DNA from: Lysobacter prati
Lineage (GTDB): Bacteria; Pseudomonadota; Gammaproteobacteria; Xanthomonadales; Xanthomonadaceae
NCBI RefSeq assembly: GCF_009765215.1
Contig: NZ_VLNV01000010.1
Coordinates: 1 to 64,000 of the forward strand
Direction: 5' to 3'
DNA length: 64,000 nt
Of this stretch, positions 61,591 through 64,000 are shown piece after piece (position 1 is the first letter of the stretch; every line of letters starts with the position of its first letter). The notes beneath the pieces were generated by a model. That model made no database searches and was not told the origin of the DNA. It worked only from the letters and a program-made list of their open reading frames with translations. Made by a program: the position numbers and the translations under genes.

Positions 61591-62412
61591 CTACAGGCGC
61601 GAGATCACCGACAGCGTCGGCTTGGACAGGTTCAGCGTGTAGAAGTGCAGGCCCGGTGCCCCGCCCTCGACCAGGCGCTGGCACATGGCCGCGACCATGT
61701 CCGCGGCGAACTCGCGGATCGAATCGGCATCGTCACCGAAGGCCTGCATGCGCTTGCTGATCCAGCGCGGGATCTCGGCGCCGCAGGCATCGGAGAAACG
61801 GCGCAGCTGGCTGAAGTTCGAGATCGGCATGATGCCCGGCACGATCGGCACGGTGACGCCAAGCCGGCGCACATCGTCGACGAAGCGGAAGTACGCATCG
61901 GCGTTGTAGAAGTACTGGGTGATCGCGCCATCGGCGCCTGCGTCGATCTTGGACTTGAAGTGGCGCAGGTCGGCGTGCGCGTCATCGGCCTGCGGATGGC
62001 ACTCGGGATAGCAGCCCACTTCGATGTGGAAGTAGCCGTCGTGCTCGCGGCGGATGAACTCGACCAGTTCGGTGGCGTAGCGGAAATCGCCGGTGTGGCC
62101 CATGCCCGAGGGCAGGTCGCCGCGCAGGGCGACGATGCGGCGGCAGCCCATGGCCTTGTAGCGCTCGAGCAGCTCGCCGAGCTCGGCGCGGGTGCCGCCG
62201 ACGCACGACAGATGCGGGGCGGCGTCGAGGCCGTGGGTCGTGTGGAGGCGTTCGACGGTCTCGGGTGTATAGCTGAGCGTCGAGCCGCCGGCGCCGAAGG
62301 TGCACGAGACATACTCGGGGTTGTGCGACTTCAGCCGGGCCGCGGTCTTGTCCAGCTGCGCGCGCTGCTCGTCGGTCTTTGGCGGGTAGAACTCGAAGCT
62401 GATCGGGGTCAT
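61591..62412 (-). CDS. metF: Methylenetetrahydrofolate reductase
   Basis: A 273-residue FAD enzyme making 5-methyl-THF, the methyl donor used by MetE. ISFEFYPPKTDEQRAQL at the start carries the acidic catalytic Glu, followed by TFGAGGSTL, PHLSCVG, ALRGDLPSG, VGCYPECHPQA, KIDAGADGAITQYFYNAD and PGIMPISNFSQLRRFSDACGAEIP. It lies 157 bp after ahcY on the same strand behind that gene's terminator; TAGAAT near 62442 (minus strand) could be its own -10. Confidence 0.96.
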   Translation of the reverse strand: MTPISFEFYPPKTDEQRAQLDKTAARLKSHNPEYVSCTFGAGGSTLSYTPETVERLHTTHGLDAAPHLSCVGGTRAELGELLERYKAMGCRRIVALRGDLPSGMGHTGDFRYATELVEFIRREHDGYFHIEVGCYPECHPQADDAHADLRHFKSKIDAGADGAITQYFYNADAYFRFVDDVRRLGVTVPIVPGIMPISNFSQLRRFSDACGAEIPRWISKRMQAFGDDADSIREFAADMVAAMCQRLVEGGAPGLHFYTLNLSKPTLSVISRL

Positions 62413-62512
62413 GCGTGGCCGCCGGTGCTGGGGTGGCGCTTATTCTATCGCTCTATCGCGATGGAGTGGAATGAGGGATTCGGGGGCAATGAGGCCAACC
62501 GGGCGCGGGCGC

Positions 62513-62540
62513 AAAAAAAACGGGCGCCGAAGCGCCCGTT
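62513..62540 (-). terminator. Rho-independent terminator of ahcY
   Basis: On the minus strand ACGGGCGC-TTCG-GCGCCCGT, a GC-rich stem with a stable tetraloop, is followed by eight T residues, about 30 bp past the ahcY stop codon. Confidence 0.94.
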
Positions 62541-62568
62541 TCCTTGCATCGCAAACTGCTGCGATCGA

Positions 62569-64000
62569 TCAGTAGCGGTAATGCTCCGGCTTGTACGGAC
62601 CGTCGGCCGACACGCCCAGGTAGGCGGCCTGGTCGTCGGTCAGGCGGGTCAGCTTCACACCGATCTTCTCCAGGTGCAGACGCGCGACTTCCTCGTCGAG
62701 CTTCTTGGGCAGGATGTAGACCTTCGGCTCGTAGCTGTCCTTGTTGGCCCACAGGTCGATCTGCGCCAGGGTCTGGTTCGAGAACGAGTTGGACATGACG
62801 AAGCTCGGGTGGCCGGTGGCGCAGCCCAGGTTGACGAGGCGGCCTTCGGCCAGCAGGAAGATCGAATTACCACCCTTGAAGGTGTACTTGTCGACCTGCG
62901 GCTTGATGTTCAGACGGACCGCACCGGACGTGTTGAGCTTGTCGACCTGGATCTCGTTGTCGAAGTGGCCGATGTTGCAGACGATCGCCTGGTCCTTCAT
63001 CTGCGACATGTGCTCGAGCGTCAGCACGTCCTTGTTGCCGGTGGTGGTGACGTAGATGTCGCCACGGCCCAGCGTGCTCTCGACGGTGTTGACCTCGAAG
63101 CCTTCCATCGCCGCCTGCAGGGCATTGATCGGATCGATCTCGGTGACGACCACGCGCGCGCCGTAGGCACGCAGCGAGTGCGCCGAACCCTTGCCGACGT
63201 CGCCGTAACCGCAGACCACGGCGACCTTGCCGGCCAGCATCACGTCCATCGCGCGCTTGAGGCCGTCGGCCAGCGACTCGCGGCAGCCGTAGAGGTTGTC
63301 GAACTTGGACTTGGTGACCGAGTCGTTGACGTTGATCGCCGGCACCAGCAGCGAGCCGGCTTCGGCCAGCTGGTACAGGCGGTGGACGCCGGTGGTGGTC
63401 TCTTCCGAGACGCCCTTCCAGTCGCGCACGACGGTGTGCCAGAAGCCCGGACGCTCGGTGTGGACGCGCTTGAGCAGGTCCTTGATGACCTGTTCTTCGT
63501 GGTTGCCCGAGGCGGTGTTGACCCAGTCGCTGCCGTTCTCGAGCTCAAAGCCCTTGTGAATCAGCAGGGTCACGTCGCCGCCGTCGTCGACGACGAGCTG
63601 CGGGCCGAGGTACTTGTCTGCGCCCGAGCCCGGGAAGGTCAGGGCGGCGAGGGTGCAGTCCCAATACTCTTCCAGCGATTCGCCCTTCCAGGCGAACACC
63701 GGGGTGCCGCTGGCGGCGATCGCGGCAGCAGCGTGGTCCTGGGTCGAGAAGATGTTGCACGAGGCCCAGCGCACGTCGGCGCCGAGGTCACGCAGGGTCT
63801 CGATCAGCACTGCGGTCTGGATGGTCATGTGCAGCGAGCCGGTCACGCGCACGCCCTTGAGGGTTGCGGTGGCGGCGTACTTCTTGCGGATGGACATCAG
63901 GCCCGGCATCTCGTGCTCGGCGATGTCGATCTCCTTGCGGCCCCAGTCGGCCAGGGAGATATCGGCAACTTTGTAATCGCCTTCGGTGGAGAAGGTCTTA
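62569..64000 (-). CDS. ahcY: S-adenosylhomocysteine hydrolase (5' end outside window)
   Basis: The 477 visible codons run open to the window edge; the first ones seen encode [20 protein letters not shown], close to the normal N-terminus, so only a few residues are missing. It splits S-adenosylhomocysteine to adenosine and homocysteine with bound [57 protein letters not shown] (NAD site), [11 protein letters not shown] and the C-terminal KPEHYRY are intact. Any SAH riboswitch would lie beyond position 64000. Confidence 0.96.
   Translation of the reverse strand, partial: KTFSTEGDYKVADISLADWGRKEIDIAEHEMPGLMSIRKKYAATATLKGVRVTGSLHMTIQTAVLIETLRDLGADVRWASCNIFSTQDHAAAAIAASGTPVFAWKGESLEEYWDCTLAALTFPGSGADKYLGPQLVVDDGGDVTLLIHKGFELENGSDWVNTASGNHEEQVIKDLLKRVHTERPGFWHTVVRDWKGVSEETTTGVHRLYQLAEAGSLLVPAINVNDSVTKSKFDNLYGCRESLADGLKRAMDVMLAGKVAVVCGYGDVGKGSAHSLRAYGARVVVTEIDPINALQAAMEGFEVNTVESTLGRGDIYVTTTGNKDVLTLEHMSQMKDQAIVCNIGHFDNEIQVDKLNTSGAVRLNIKPQVDKYTFKGGNSIFLLAEGRLVNLGCATGHPSFVMSNSFSNQTLAQIDLWANKDSYEPKVYILPKKLDEEVARLHLEKIGVKLTRLTDDQAAYLGVSADGPYKPEHYRY

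Noticed and set aside
62413-62568. Search for an SAH or SAM riboswitch near ahcY-metF
   Set aside because: The gap holds the ahcY terminator and a short promoter-like stretch only; the region upstream of ahcY is outside the window.

Overview
The window is GC-rich, gene-dense bacterial chromosome. It most resembles a Lysobacter-like member of the Xanthomonadaceae. This is inferred from the gap / pgk-pyk / class I fructose-bisphosphate aldolase layout, the many REP-type palindromes, the cobalamin-riboswitch-controlled metE and nrdAB, and the napEFDABC respiratory operon. No 16S sequence is present, so the genus is not proven. I see no prophage, CRISPR array, integron, insertion sequence with a transposase, or recognisable defence island.

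Layout. 0-5.5 kb (minus strand): an acetyl-CoA hydrolase/transferase, a sulfur block (persulfide-dioxygenase-like MBL enzyme plus two YeeE/YedE half-proteins), an S1/P1 nuclease and OmpW with an FNR-type box. 5.5-9 kb: gap, a repeat cluster, a group III truncated haemoglobin and a GT39-type membrane glycosyltransferase. 9-16.4 kb (minus): metE, a thioesterase, nrdB and nrdA; metE and nrdA each follow a cobalamin riboswitch. 16.5-22 kb (plus): pgk, a HAD phosphatase, pyk, a lipoprotein with a metzincin-type zinc motif, and a class I aldolase. 22-22.9 kb: a gene-free block packed with repeats. 22.9-27.5 kb: napEFDABC. 27.5-33.6 kb: macro-domain protein, cysK and an RND efflux pair. 33.6-39 kb: DUF3079 protein, M48 peptidase, lipoprotein, DUF937-OmpA fusion, GNAT and a YfiF-like methyltransferase. 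39-49.3 kb: hydrolases, a membrane-tethered oxidoreductase, AraC-type regulators, an M28 peptidase, mscL, FAH-family and Rieske proteins. 49.3-55 kb: SLC13 transporter, trmB, thiG, thiS and a GDSL autotransporter esterase. 55-64 kb: tRNA-Gly(CCC), a RimB/RimK-like pair, a two-component system, ilvE, two paralogous secreted proteins, metF and ahcY (cut by the window edge).

How genes work together. (i) MetE, MetF, AhcY and CysK cover the methionine/SAM and cysteine cycles. Both B12-independent isozymes (MetE, class I RNR) sit behind B12 riboswitches, implying B12-dependent counterparts elsewhere. (ii) OmpW, Nap and the DUF3079 gene each have a TTGAN-4-ATCAN box, suggesting a shared oxygen-limitation response. 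(iii) Gap, Pgk, Pyk and aldolase supply lower glycolysis.

Most unusual signals: a 114-bp double-hairpin inverted repeat in four complete copies and one edge-truncated copy, whose arms differ by compensatory base changes; a REP palindrome inserted in one loop of the nrdA cobalamin riboswitch; and a possible small RNA next to a two-component operon that shares a TTAACGA heptamer with it. No single new multi-gene system is evident.
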